A stretch of DNA of 64,000 nucleotides from JALZHR01 sp036388475 (GCA_036388475.1 DASVRT010000077.1:1-64000), one strand, 5' to 3'. Shown: positions 52,492-62,227, counted from the stretch's first letter. Translations and numbers: made by a program. Notes: generated from the sequence alone by a model not told the origin.

Positions 52492-52586
52492 TTGGTCTTC
52501 GGTTTTCGGTCTTCGGTCTTCGATTTTTGCTCGCGTCGAGTTGTCAAATCAAAGACCTAAGACCCAAGTCCGAAGACCGAAACCTT
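52492..52586. repeat. Heptamer hairpin shared by pgpH-like start and hflX end
   Basis: Left arm TTGGTCT (52492), TCGGTTT, TCGGTCT, TCGGTCT, TCGATTT; right arm AAGACCT (52552), AAGACCC, AAGTCCG, AAGACCG, AAACCTT. The hflX stop (52557-52559) and last codons lie in the right arm. Confidence 0.93.
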
Positions 52587-54308
52587 ATTCAAGTCCTTCG
52601 CTAAAACTTCTCCGATTTTTTCCAGAAGCGGCGGCAGTGTTTCCGGCTTGATAGCCGAAATTGCCACGCTTTCGCGTTGTTTGTCAAGCGCCAGTTGCCG
52701 TTTTAAGGCTTCCGTCTCGTTTTCTTCGAGCAAATCCGCTTTGTTTAAAACTATCAATTGCGGAATTTCGTTGAGCTTTAAATCGCCCAGAATCTTTTCG
52801 ACCGATTCGATTTGCGCCGTCGCGCGCGGGTTCGACGCATCGACGACGTGAACGAGCAAATCGCTGTCGCCGATTTCTTCGAGCGTCGCGCGGAAAGCCG
52901 CAACCAGCGCGCCGGGCAAATCGCGGATAAATCCGACCGTATCGTTAATAATAACTTCCTGTTCATACGGCAGGCGCAGGCGGCGCGAAGTCGGGTCGAG
53001 CGTCGCAAACATTTTCTTTTCGGCGTAAACTTTGCTCTGCGTCAGAGTGTTGAGCAAAGTCGATTTTCCGGCGTTCGTGTAGCCGACCAGCGAGATAATC
53101 GGCACTTCGCGCTTTAATCTTTCCTTCCGCCGGTTGGCGCGCTGGTTGCTTAAATGGTCGATGTCTTTTTCCAGGCGATTGATTTTATCGCGCACGCGGC
53201 GGCGGTCGGTTTCCAGTTTCGTTTCGCCGGGACCGCGCCCGCCGATTCCGCCCGCGAGCCGCGAAAACGCCGAATCCTGTCCGGCGATAAGACGCGGCAG
53301 AATATATTTTAATTGCGCCAGCTCGACCTGGATTTTACCTTCGCGCGATTGCGCCCGCTGCGCGAAAATGTCGAGAATAAGCTGCGGTCGGTCGATGACT
53401 TTTAAATCCGTCGCCTCGGACAAAGAGCGCACCTGCGCGGGCGAAAGCTCCGTGTCGAAAACGATTAAATCTGCGCCGAGACGCATCGCGCGCACTAAAA
53501 GTTCTTCGAGCTTTCCTTTTCCCAAAACCGTTCTGGAATCAATCTGTTGACGCCGTTGAATGATTTTATCCAGCACGACGACGTCAGCCGAAAGCGCGAG
53601 TTCTTCCAGTTCCGCCATTGATTCTTCGGCTTCGGACAGATAGCCGGTCGTGACGCCGACCAGAATCACGCGGTCGCGATTTGTCTGCCGATTGCGCGCG
53701 GTCTGGCGATTGCGCGCCATTTCCGCTTCGAGCGAATTGATAAGCCCGATAAAATTCGTTTCGAGCTGCGAAGGGATTTGCGGCTCTAAAAATTCATACG
53801 GCAGCGTGTGCGCTTCGTCGTCGATTTTTTCGGCGGTCGTCGGGACCAGATGCGCGGCGTGAACCAGATTCGGCAAACCCGTTTTTTCGTCAACCTGAAT
53901 CGTCGCCATCAAATCCAGACGCAATAAAGCTAAGTCCGTTAAATCGTCCTGCGTCAGTTTTTCGCCGAGCAGGTGCGTGTGAACGCAGCGCAGACCGCGA
54001 AAACGCTCGACCGAAACGCGCGCGCGTCCGAAATCCGGCATCTCGATGCGTTTGGCGTTGCCGACCATCACGTATTCGACCTGACCTTTGCGATTCAGCA
54101 AGACGCCGATTTGTCGTCCGGTTTCAAACGAAATCTCGGACATCTGACGCGCCAGCTCGGGCGAGATGATTTGTTCGGGGGCGACGCGGCGCGATGAAAG
54201 GCGTTCGATGCGTCGCAGTTGATTATGCTTTAAGCCTTGCGTAAAACCGTGAATGTTGCTGATACTGCTACTGACCTCCGATAAGGAAATTATATCATAA
54301 CCGCTCAT
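52557..54308 (-). CDS. hflX: GTPase HflX
   Basis: 583 residues from ATG 54308 (MSGYDIISLSE); an upstream Met at 54389 would overlap the divergent gene's start. The N-terminal ~180 residues are an unusual extension ahead of the usual HflX core. Then the core with GGRGPGETKLETDRRRVRDKINRLE and G domain (GYTNAGKSTLLN, DTVGFIRDLP, NKADLL). HflX binds the 50S subunit and rescues stalled ribosomes, including after heat. The C-terminal residues (KVSVFGLGS) are coded by a heptamer element. Confidence 0.94.
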   Translation of the reverse strand: MSGYDIISLSEVSSSISNIHGFTQGLKHNQLRRIERLSSRRVAPEQIISPELARQMSEISFETGRQIGVLLNRKGQVEYVMVGNAKRIEMPDFGRARVSVERFRGLRCVHTHLLGEKLTQDDLTDLALLRLDLMATIQVDEKTGLPNLVHAAHLVPTTAEKIDDEAHTLPYEFLEPQIPSQLETNFIGLINSLEAEMARNRQTARNRQTNRDRVILVGVTTGYLSEAEESMAELEELALSADVVVLDKIIQRRQQIDSRTVLGKGKLEELLVRAMRLGADLIVFDTELSPAQVRSLSEATDLKVIDRPQLILDIFAQRAQSREGKIQVELAQLKYILPRLIAGQDSAFSRLAGGIGGRGPGETKLETDRRRVRDKINRLEKDIDHLSNQRANRRKERLKREVPIISLVGYTNAGKSTLLNTLTQSKVYAEKKMFATLDPTSRRLRLPYEQEVIINDTVGFIRDLPGALVAAFRATLEEIGDSDLLVHVVDASNPRATAQIESVEKILGDLKLNEIPQLIVLNKADLLEENETEALKRQLALDKQRESVAISAIKPETLPPLLEKIGEVLAKDLNKVSVFGLGS

Positions 54309-54357
54309 TTTGATTGGCAAATTGATTAGATGCAGAAAAAAGGTAAAATTATAGTTT

Positions 54358-55386
54358 ATGAATAAAGCAGGCAGAATTCTCTCAATCAATCCGCCTTACA
54401 CGATTCCGGGCGGCGAAGTTTTTATCGAGTGCGAAAATTTTCAGGTCGATGGAAACGTCGCCTACGGATGTTTTTTTGACGGTCAGCCGGCAAGACTGGT
54501 CGGCGCTTCGCCGAATCGAATCATCGCCATTCTTCCCGAAACTTTCGATTCCAGCGAAGTCGAAGTTTATCTGGAAAGCGGAGGCGACCGCAGCGAGCCG
54601 GTAAATTTAACCGTCGGCAGAAAGCTGGCTGACGACCTTCATATGGTCTCGAATCCGGCGGTTGACCCGCGCGACGATTCGATAATTCTGACGCGTTCCG
54701 GCTCGCGCGGTCAGCAATTGCCGGTCACGCTTTTCCGGCTCGAATCCGATAATTATTTGCAGGAAATGTCCACCGCCGTGATGAATCCGACCGGCGTGGC
54801 GTTTGACAACGAAGGTCAGCTTTTCGTGACGAATCGCGCTGACGGCGAAGTCTGCCGCGTGCAGAGCGACGAGGAGTTGACAATCCTGGCTTCCGGCTTG
54901 GGCGTCGCCACCGGACTGGCGTTCGATAGAGAAGGCGTAATGTATGTCGGCGACCGCAGCGGAACCGTCTATAAAATTTCCGGTTTGGGCGACGCGCAGC
55001 CTTTCGCCACGCTCGAACCTTCGGTTTCGGCGTATCATCTGGCTTTCGACCGCGCCGATAATTTATATGTGACCGCGCCGACGCTTTCCAGCTACGACTC
55101 GGTTTTGAGAGTCGATAAAGAAGGCTACGAAGACGAATTTTATCGCGGGCTGGGCAGACCGCAAGGCTTGGCTTTCGACACGGAAGGAAATCTTTATGTG
55201 GCGGGCTGTATCAGCAGCCGACGCGGCATCGTGCGAATTTCGTCCGACGGTCGGGACGCCGAAATATTTGTTGCCGGAATGAACGTTATCGGTTTATGCT
55301 TTACGCGCAAAGGCGAGATGATTGTGGCGACGAACGAAGCGGTTTTTAATCTGCCGCTCGGCATTTACGGAACGCTTTTAGATTAA
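54358..55386 (+). CDS. IPT/TIG domain plus NHL-type beta-propeller protein
   Basis: 342 residues. The first ~85 residues are an IPT/TIG immunoglobulin-like fold (SINPPYTIPGGEVFIECENFQVDG). Then five or six propeller blades with the NHL/SMP-30 text: PTGVAFDNEGQLFVTNR, GLAFDREGVMYVGDRSG, HLAFDRADNLYVTAP, GLAFDTEGNLYVAG. No signal peptide. Binding scaffold or gluconolactonase-like role is possible; no metal ligands assigned. 49 bases separate it from the divergent hflX start. Confidence 0.85.
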   Translation: MNKAGRILSINPPYTIPGGEVFIECENFQVDGNVAYGCFFDGQPARLVGASPNRIIAILPETFDSSEVEVYLESGGDRSEPVNLTVGRKLADDLHMVSNPAVDPRDDSIILTRSGSRGQQLPVTLFRLESDNYLQEMSTAVMNPTGVAFDNEGQLFVTNRADGEVCRVQSDEELTILASGLGVATGLAFDREGVMYVGDRSGTVYKISGLGDAQPFATLEPSVSAYHLAFDRADNLYVTAPTLSSYDSVLRVDKEGYEDEFYRGLGRPQGLAFDTEGNLYVAGCISSRRGIVRISSDGRDAEIFVAGMNVIGLCFTRKGEMIVATNEAVFNLPLGIYGTLLD

Positions 55387-55388
55387 GG

Positions 55389-55477
55389 AAAAGTAAATAA
55401 AGTAAAAAGTAAAAAGGCAAAAGTAAAGAATGAAAATTTCCTTACTTTTGCCTTTTTACTTTTTACTTTTGCCTTTA
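55389..55477. repeat. Heptamer hairpin between convergent genes
   Basis: Left arm AAAAGTA (55389), TAAAGTA (55398), AAAAGTA, AAAAGGC, AAAAGTA; right arm 55440-55477 complementary (TTTTTACTTTTTACTTTTGCC words). It touches the stop codons of both flanking genes. Confidence 0.9.
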
Positions 55478-55478
55478 T

Positions 55479-56690
55479 TTATTTTTCAGGACTCGGGCTT
55501 ACCTGCGGTTCGGGTTCGCCGCGGCGTTTAAGCTGCGGTTTGTCGTTGTCGTCGGTCGGCTTGGTGGTGTCGGTCGGCGCGTTCGGGTCGTCCGATGTCG
55601 GCTGGCGACGTTTCAAAGTCGGTTTGGAATCGCCGTTTTCGTCGATGTCGGAAACAACCTGCGCTTTGGCATTGGTCATTTTCATCAGGCGGGCTTTGAC
55701 GCGCTGAAATTCGGACGTGCTGATAACGTATTCCTGTTTTTCGGGAAAACGCCCGACCAGGTTTAAGCTGTTGTCGCGCCGGTCAACCGATTGCGGGTGC
55801 GTCGAGAAAAGCTTCGTCAAGGTGTTCGGTTTTTTCTTGTTTCGCGACGCGAGCTTTTCAAACATCGCGGACATCGCGGTCGGGTCGTAACCGGCGGCGT
55901 AAAGATACTGCACGCCGAGCTTGTCGGCTTCGACTTCCGCGCCGCGGCTGAATTTGAAAAACGCGAGCGAGCTGCCGATGCCGCCGACGTTTTGCAGAAT
56001 CGTCGAAGCGATGCCGCCGCCGAAAATAATTCCCGCCAGGATGCCGTAATTCAAGAGCGTTCCTTTACCGGAATTTTCCATCGCGTGGCGCGCGGCGACG
56101 TGGGCGATTTCGTGCGCCATCACGCCCGCCAGTTCCGCTTCGTTGTCGGCGGCTAAAAGCAATCCCGTGTAAACATAAAAATATCCGCCGGGCAAGGCAA
56201 ACGCGTTGACTTCGTCGCCCTGGATGACTTTAATCGTGAACGGAATTTTCGCGTCCGAGTGAAGCACAATGTTTTGACCGACGCGGTTGACGTATTCGGT
56301 AATCACCGGGTCTTCGACCAGCTTCGCCTGCTGTTCGATTTGTACCGCCAGCTGTCTGCCGAGCGCCAGCTCTTTTTCCTGCGAGCCGCCGAGCCAGCCG
56401 AAAAAGCTGTCCGAACCTTTATTGATGTTGCGCTTGCCAATCATGTTCGGGTCTTCGTTGGCTGAAAGCGGCGCTTTCGGGTTGTTGGTCGATTGCTGCT
56501 GTTGAGTGGAATCCTGTTTGTTGGAATCTTTCTGTTTTTTCTCTTTTTTCTTTTTGCTGTCGTCCTGTTTGTTTTGTGCCTGTGTCCCGGTCTGCGCGAA
56601 AACGCTTGCCGGCAGCCCCGCCACGGCGCTTAACCAGACAGCCGAAAACAAAAGAAACGCGGTAAATTTCCGAATCTTTTCTCTACGCAT
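55479..56690 (-). CDS. M48 family periplasmic metalloprotease (BepA-like)
   Basis: 403 residues. Signal peptide (1-32, ending VFA-Q), a Lys/Gln-rich disordered stretch (about 38-75), and the M48 core with zinc motif VMAHEIAHVAARH (HExxH), the third ligand Glu in RGAEVEADKLGVQYLY. Related to BepA/LoiP-type proteases that monitor outer-membrane assembly. A C-terminal tail rich in Asp, Pro and Lys follows. Active site is complete. Confidence 0.92.
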   Translation of the reverse strand: MRREKIRKFTAFLLFSAVWLSAVAGLPASVFAQTGTQAQNKQDDSKKKKEKKQKDSNKQDSTQQQQSTNNPKAPLSANEDPNMIGKRNINKGSDSFFGWLGGSQEKELALGRQLAVQIEQQAKLVEDPVITEYVNRVGQNIVLHSDAKIPFTIKVIQGDEVNAFALPGGYFYVYTGLLLAADNEAELAGVMAHEIAHVAARHAMENSGKGTLLNYGILAGIIFGGGIASTILQNVGGIGSSLAFFKFSRGAEVEADKLGVQYLYAAGYDPTAMSAMFEKLASRNKKKPNTLTKLFSTHPQSVDRRDNSLNLVGRFPEKQEYVISTSEFQRVKARLMKMTNAKAQVVSDIDENGDSKPTLKRRQPTSDDPNAPTDTTKPTDDNDKPQLKRRGEPEPQVSPSPEK

Positions 56691-56966
56691 TATGCCTCCA
56701 AGAAATTACGTTCAAGCCGATAAGTGAATTGTATCTTTAAAATCGCTTATTGAGCAATGCTTTTAAGATGCACGAAAACTAAAAAAAGGTTGGTAAATCC
56801 GAAATAAATTTACAAAACTTAACGAAAAGTATTTAATCCTTTGGAAAAAACTGCTAAAGTAGATTTGCGCCTTTAGTTTCGGCGCGAAAACATTCCGCAT
56901 TCCCGGCAATACCGTCGAAATTTTTCCTTTCCCGATTTAGCGATTAAACGAGTTTTTGACCGTCCA

Positions 56967-59900
56967 ATGAAACGCATTCAAGAAAAAGTAAAAGATTTAG
57001 TGGAAGTTCGCCCGTATCGAGGCTTGCAGGATTTTATTTCCGACCCTGCGGAGACGCTTACGGCGTATCATTTTACCGACCAGACGGCGGAAATGATGGC
57101 GAAATGGCTCGATAAAGTCGCCGACGTGCAGCCGTTCAGCGGCGCGGCGAAAGCGCTGGCGGGTTATCGCGGCGTCGGCAAAAGTCATTTTCTGGCGACG
57201 CTCGGCGCGATTGTCTCGCACGCCGAACTGCGCTCGCGCGTGACCGAGCCGATGGTCGCCGCCAGCGCGCAGCGTCTGAAACGCCGCCGTCATCCGGTCG
57301 CTTACGTCAGGCGCGGAACGCACGCGACTCTGCTGGAAGAATTAAAGGAGGCGCTGGCGCTGGCAATCGAAGTCGAGCCGGTAAATTTGGGCGGCTCGCT
57401 CGAAGAGTTATTAAAAATCGCCGCTGATAAAGCGGGCGATTTACCGTTCGTTATCATCATCGACACCGCCCACGACCGCGCCAACCGCGTGGCGCGCGAT
57501 GACGGCGTTTTGCTCGGCGAGCTGGCGGAACAGGCTAAAAAATTAAATTTATTCATCGCCGTCGCGCTGGACGATGACATCGCCGGAGCGGACGGCGTCA
57601 ACGCCGCCATCGCGCGCAATTACGCGATTGATTATCTCGACCAGGAACATCTCTATCGCATCGTCGATACGCATATTTTCCCCAAACACCGGCAGACGCA
57701 GCGGCTCGTTCACGACATTTACACATATTTTCGCGGGCTTTTGCCGAGCTTTCGCTGGAGCGAGCAAAGGTTTGTCTCGCTCTACCCGCTGCACCCGCTG
57801 ATTCTGGAAATCGCGCCGTTTGTCAGGCTTTACGCGCCGGAATTTGCCTTGCTCGGTTTTGCTTCGGAAGCGGGCGCGAAAATTCTGGGTCGCCCGGCAA
57901 ATTCGCTGGTCGGGCTGGACGAAGTTTTTGACCGAGCGGAAACCGCGCTGAGAAAAGCCAAAGATTTGCGCGAAGCGTTTTCGACTTACGACCGCCTCAG
58001 CTCGGAAGTCGTCGCGCACATTCCGGTGATGCAGCGCCTTCAGGCAAAGCTCGTTTTGAAGGCTCTGATGCTTTTGTCGCTCGACGGCGACGGCACGACC
58101 GCCAGCGAAATCAGCGCCGCGATGCTGATTTACGACGAAAACGCGCCGCAGAATTCCATCAAACAGGTCGAAGATTTGCTGGAAACTTTCGTTTCGATAT
58201 TTCCCGAAGCCGTCAATCGCAAACAAGAAGCGGGCAGGGAAATTCGATACAGCCTGAAAGTCAGCGGCAAAGACAGTTTAAACGTCGCTCTCAGCGAAGC
58301 TGCGCTGGGAATTTCGCCCGACGTCGTGCCGAAAATCCTGCGTCGTTTTGCCGCCGAACGCTTTCCCGATTGGATTGTGCCAGCCGAAAATGAAGCGATT
58401 AATGCAACCGATTGCCAGGTCGTCTGGCGCGGCGGCAGCCGTCGCATCAGATTGCGCTGGAATTTGAATGACGGCGCGGCGCACAGTTCCGAAAACGCCG
58501 ATTTTTTCGATTGGCAAATCATCGTCAATCAATCGCCGACGGCGCGCCCGCCGTTGGCGGCGGCAAGCGCAAATTCGACGGTCGTCTGGCAGCCCGCGGC
58601 GCTCGAAAGAGAAGAAGAAGAAACGGTTCTGCGCTATTCGATTCTGCTCAACGACGCGAGCTTGCGCGAATCGTTCGGCGAACAGGTGCGCGCCGCCGGA
58701 CACACGCACAGCCGCGCGGTCGAGAAAATCTGGAATCGCATTTTCCTCGAAGACGGGAAAATTTTAATCGACGGCTTCGCGCACGGATTTACCGACAAAG
58801 CGCGCGCTTCGCATTCGCTCGGCGAGATGCTTTCGGAAATGCTGACGCCGCTTTTTGAGGCGCGTTATCCGGCGCATCCGATTTTCGCGGACGTTCTCGG
58901 GATGAACGAAGTGTCAAAGCTGGTCAGCGACCTTTTCAGCGGCGCGCGTCAGGCTTTGCCCGAAATTCAGCAGCTTGCCGCCAGCTTTGCCTCGCCGCTC
59001 GGGCTGGTCGCTCTGCGCGGAAATAATCTGGTGCTCGACACCGAAGAAAATCTTTCGCAGCAGCCTTTCGTGCAGGAAATTTTAGCGCTTTTAAGCGTGA
59101 GCAATGGCGAAACCGTTTCGCTCAGAGACGTTTCGCGCCGTCTGAAAAGCGAGCCGTACGGGCTGGTCGCCGAAGCGCAGCATTTGATTCTCGCCGCGCT
59201 CGTCGCCCAGCGCCGCATCGAATTCGTCACCTCCGAAGGCGACCGCATCAATCGCCGCTCGCTGGATTTAAAAATCGTCTGGGACGATATTGTCGGCATC
59301 GCGCGCCCGTCAACCGTTCTGCATTCTTCCGCCGAGCTGACCAACTGGGCGCGAACTTTAACGGCGGTCGATACTTTTAAAACCATCGACGACCCGGAAG
59401 ACCGCGAAAAAGTCCGAAAAGCTTTGGAAAACTGGCTTTCGGACTGGGAAAGCGCGAGCGTTCTGGAGCGTTTCGAGCAGATGCCCGAAGAAATTCTCAA
59501 TACGAAAATCTGGCGGCTCGCCACGCGCGCGCAAAAAACTTTCGGCACGGTCGCCGAAACGGTCAAGGAAGTTTTGCAGGAAACCGTCTCGCTCGAAGAT
59601 TGTTTGCAGCGCATCGCCGACGCTTTTTCCGATTCGGAAAAGGAATTTCTCGAATGCACGCGGGATTTGATGCAGCTCGAAGACTTCATCAACGGCGCGG
59701 GCAAACGCGAAGCCGTCTGGCATTATCTCGCCGTCTGCGAAACGACGCAGGACGAAACCATCGAAAAACTGCGCGCCAAACTTCTGGAATTTATTCGCGA
59801 AATGGCGATTGCGCCGAGCGAGATTCTTAACCGCGAGCTGGAAAGAATGTGGCTTTTGTTTCACGAAGCGTTCGTCGAGCATTTCGCCATCAAGCACGAT

Positions 59901-60506
59901 ACGGTGATGAAATCGCATCATTTGCAGGAAAAATACGACGAGATGATGCGCAGCGACGAATGGTGGGAATTCGAAAATCTTTCCTCGCTTTCGATTTTTC
60001 AGAAAAATCACTGGCAAAGGGCGCAGAAATTCTGTCGCCGTTTTAAAGAACTGGATTGCCGCTCGGACGTTCGCCAGATGCTCCGGGAACATCCGTTTTG
60101 CGCCTGTCCTTTCCGCCTGTCGCAGATGAAGGAATGGGAAAATCTGCCGCGCATTTTATCGGAAACCGTCAATCAGGGGCGCGCAAGCTACCGGAAAACA
60201 TTGAAGATTTTGAGCCAGACGCTCGTGCCGCTGCTCGAATATTTCGGCGACCAGACCAAAGAAGTCGAATACGCCGAAGCCGCGCTCAAGCTGGCGGACA
60301 TCTTTAAGGAAGACAAAGAAATTCCGCTTCTTTCGACCGCCGAATTGATAATTCTGGAAAAAACCGTCAAAGCAATGCCCGCCTCGCCGCTTCTGCAAAT
60401 CCAATTTCCGCCGGAAGACGGTTTCCTGAGCCGCGAAGAACTGCGCCGCCAGATGACCGAATGGCTCGACGAACTGCCGAGCGAGCCGGTTCTGGTAAAG
60501 ATTTAA
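56967..60506 (+). CDS. Orphan large P-loop ATPase, BREX BrxC/PglY/DUF6079-like layout
   Basis: 1179 residues, cytoplasmic. Walker A is GYRGVGKS (residues 66-73), Walker B-like FVIIIDTAHD at 161-170, an LFIAVALDDD strand near 195, and a SLYPLHPLILE motif near 270. The glycine-lysine loop close to the N-terminus and the YPLHP motif recall the large ATPases of phage-defence systems (BrxC, PglY, DUF499/DUF6079). The remaining ~900 residues are mostly helical with a beta-rich insert at about 470-620 (IRLRWNLNDGAAHS). No methyltransferase, nuclease or phosphatase gene is adjacent. A role in defence is inference; unknown otherwise. Confidence 0.7.
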   Translation: MKRIQEKVKDLVEVRPYRGLQDFISDPAETLTAYHFTDQTAEMMAKWLDKVADVQPFSGAAKALAGYRGVGKSHFLATLGAIVSHAELRSRVTEPMVAASAQRLKRRRHPVAYVRRGTHATLLEELKEALALAIEVEPVNLGGSLEELLKIAADKAGDLPFVIIIDTAHDRANRVARDDGVLLGELAEQAKKLNLFIAVALDDDIAGADGVNAAIARNYAIDYLDQEHLYRIVDTHIFPKHRQTQRLVHDIYTYFRGLLPSFRWSEQRFVSLYPLHPLILEIAPFVRLYAPEFALLGFASEAGAKILGRPANSLVGLDEVFDRAETALRKAKDLREAFSTYDRLSSEVVAHIPVMQRLQAKLVLKALMLLSLDGDGTTASEISAAMLIYDENAPQNSIKQVEDLLETFVSIFPEAVNRKQEAGREIRYSLKVSGKDSLNVALSEAALGISPDVVPKILRRFAAERFPDWIVPAENEAINATDCQVVWRGGSRRIRLRWNLNDGAAHSSENADFFDWQIIVNQSPTARPPLAAASANSTVVWQPAALEREEEETVLRYSILLNDASLRESFGEQVRAAGHTHSRAVEKIWNRIFLEDGKILIDGFAHGFTDKARASHSLGEMLSEMLTPLFEARYPAHPIFADVLGMNEVSKLVSDLFSGARQALPEIQQLAASFASPLGLVALRGNNLVLDTEENLSQQPFVQEILALLSVSNGETVSLRDVSRRLKSEPYGLVAEAQHLILAALVAQRRIEFVTSEGDRINRRSLDLKIVWDDIVGIARPSTVLHSSAELTNWARTLTAVDTFKTIDDPEDREKVRKALENWLSDWESASVLERFEQMPEEILNTKIWRLATRAQKTFGTVAETVKEVLQETVSLEDCLQRIADAFSDSEKEFLECTRDLMQLEDFINGAGKREAVWHYLAVCETTQDETIEKLRAKLLEFIREMAIAPSEILNRELERMWLLFHEAFVEHFAIKHDTVMKSHHLQEKYDEMMRSDEWWEFENLSSLSIFQKNHWQRAQKFCRRFKELDCRSDVRQMLREHPFCACPFRLSQMKEWENLPRILSETVNQGRASYRKTLKILSQTLVPLLEYFGDQTKEVEYAEAALKLADIFKEDKEIPLLSTAELIILEKTVKAMPASPLLQIQFPPEDGFLSREELRRQMTEWLDELPSEPVLVKI

Positions 60507-60602
60507 GAAGAAATGAAACAGCGGATTATCACGAAATGATACGGATTAAATAAAAAATAAATCCGTGTTTATCGACGGTAATTCGTTGTTTCATTTCTTT
60601 TT
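60506..60602. repeat. Inverted repeat after the large ATPase gene
   Basis: AAGAAATGAAACA at 60508-60520 region pairs with TGTTTCATTTCTTT near 60588-60601, with inner complementary words (CGGATTA with AAATCCG). Imperfect arms; the heptamer period is only partly visible. Confidence 0.65.
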
Positions 60603-60638
60603 GCGCCTCTGCGTTGAAATCGTGATAAATTTTCAAGC

Positions 60639-61541
60639 ATGAAAATTTCCATCATCGGCATCGGCAGGCTCGGCGGTGCATTAGCGCTCGCGTTGTCGAA
60701 AAAAGGTTATTCGATAGAAAATCTTATCGCCCGCCAGGGCGAGACGGCTGAAAAAATCGCCGAAAATATCAGTCCGAAGCCGCAAATTCTGAACGCTTCC
60801 GAAACCGAAAAGCTCGGCGGTTCGGAAATAATTTTCATTACCACGCAGGATTCGGAAATCGAAGCGGTCGCCGCGGGTTTAGCCGGAAAACTAACGAATA
60901 AACCTTTCGTTTTTCACACGAGCGGCTCGCTTTCATCGCAGATTCTGCGCGATTTAAATGAATCCGGATGCCGGGTCGGCTCGATTCACCCGCTGGTCTC
61001 GGTCAGCGATTCTTTTCTCGGCGCGCGCCGATTCAAAGACGTTTTTTTCTGTCTCGAAGGCGACGCCGAAGCGGTCGCGGTCGCCGAAAAAATTGTCGGC
61101 GATTTACAGGGCAAATCCTTTGCCGTCGAGACAAAATTCAAAGCGCTTTATCACGCTTCGGCGGTCACGGCGTCCGGTCAGGTGACGGCTTTAATCAGCA
61201 TCGCCGTCGAAATGCTCGCCGCCTGCGGCTTGACGAACGAAAAGGCGCAGGAAATCTTATTGCCGCTCGTCAAAAGCACGTTTGAAAATCTCGAAAAGCA
61301 AACTCCGGCTGAGGCTCTGACCGGAACTTTCGCGCGCGCCGACGTCGAAACGATGAAAAAACATATCGCCGCCATCAAGGAAACGCTGGCGCCGGAATTG
61401 CTTGAGGTCTATTTGCAACTCGGACTTCGTTCGACGCATCTAGCTGAGACGCAGGGCGCGAGCGCGGAAAATCTGGCGCTGATGAAAAAAATTTTAGCCG
61501 TCGAGAACGCGAAGAACAGGAAGGGAAATTTACAGGGATAA
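60639..61541 (+). CDS. Rossmann-like/DUF2520 protein
   Basis: 300 residues. N-terminal NAD(P)-binding motif GIGRLGGALALALSKKGY. The rest matches DUF2520: FHTSGSLSSQIL, SIHPLVSVSD, FKALYHASAVTASGQVTAL. Function unknown, though the fold resembles F420-dependent or 3-hydroxyacid-type reductases. It is the first of the genes after the orphan ATPase. Confidence 0.88.
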   Translation: MKISIIGIGRLGGALALALSKKGYSIENLIARQGETAEKIAENISPKPQILNASETEKLGGSEIIFITTQDSEIEAVAAGLAGKLTNKPFVFHTSGSLSSQILRDLNESGCRVGSIHPLVSVSDSFLGARRFKDVFFCLEGDAEAVAVAEKIVGDLQGKSFAVETKFKALYHASAVTASGQVTALISIAVEMLAACGLTNEKAQEILLPLVKSTFENLEKQTPAEALTGTFARADVETMKKHIAAIKETLAPELLEVYLQLGLRSTHLAETQGASAENLALMKKILAVENAKNRKGNLQG

Positions 61542-61607
61542 CAGGATGAATAGGGATGAAAACAGAAAATAAATAATCCTTGTCTATCCTGGTATCTCTG
61601 TTAATTT
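61526..61607. repeat. Inverted repeat over the DUF2520 gene end
   Basis: 61526-61547 (AAATTTACAGGGATAACAGG core) pairs imperfectly with 61586-61607. It overlaps the last codons of the gene, so the C-terminus of the protein is element-coded. Confidence 0.7.
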
Positions 61608-61705
61608 ATTAAAAAAAATCTCAGCGGCTGAATTTGTTTCGTATGATTTCAGAAAGTGTTAAAATAAGTTCACTGGAATTTTATTCTCGGTCGGCGACGA
61701 AAAAT

Positions 61706-62227
61706 ATGGCGAAGAAAAAAGCGGAATTCCAAGAGGAAAAGGAAATTTTTCAGGAATATATCCAGAAATACGGGCTGCGCCGGACGGGTCAGCGCGATTT
61801 GATCCTGGAAATTTTTTTGCGCACCGAAGAACATCTTTCCAGCGAAGATTTGTATTGGCTCGTGCAGAAACAAGACCCGGCGGTCGGGCAGACGACCGTT
61901 TACCGCACGCTGAAGCTTTTGACCGAAGCCGGACTGGCGCGCGAAGTTCGCTTCGGCGACGGCAAAACTTATTACGAGCATCATTACAATCACGAGCATC
62001 ACGACCATATGATTTGCACCGAATGCGGGAAAGTCATCGAGTTTTTCTCGCCCGAAATCGAAGCCTTGCAGGACGCGATGGCGGAAAAATTCAGCTTTAA
62101 GCCGACGCATCACAGTTTGCGGATTCTCGGAGTCTGCGCCGAATGCCAGGCAAAAGAAAGCGATATTCATATGACGGCTTCGGGCGCGCAGCCGCGCGTG
62201 CGCGTGATGTCGGGAAAGACGCGTTGA
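61706..62227 (+). CDS. fur: Fur family metal-responsive repressor
   Basis: 173 residues from ATG 61706 (MAKKKAEFQEEKEIF). Winged helix YGLRRTGQRDLILEIF and TTVYRTLKLLTEAGLA, then the metal-binding HHYNHEHHDHMICTECGK, and the second CxxC pair (VCAECQ), as in Fur proteins with structural zinc. The extra C-terminal tail (MTASGAQPRVRVMSG) is unremarkable. Which metal is sensed (Fe, Zn or Mn) is not fixed by the motif. Confidence 0.92.
   Translation: MAKKKAEFQEEKEIFQEYIQKYGLRRTGQRDLILEIFLRTEEHLSSEDLYWLVQKQDPAVGQTTVYRTLKLLTEAGLAREVRFGDGKTYYEHHYNHEHHDHMICTECGKVIEFFSPEIEALQDAMAEKFSFKPTHHSLRILGVCAECQAKESDIHMTASGAQPRVRVMSGKTR

Noticed and set aside
54308..54389. HflX start at 54389
   Set aside because: It would overlap the divergent TIG/NHL gene start, and the added residues have no family match.
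56967..60506. A complete BREX or DISARM system
   Set aside because: Only one ATPase-like gene is present; no methyltransferase, phosphatase (PglZ) or helicase partner lies within the window.
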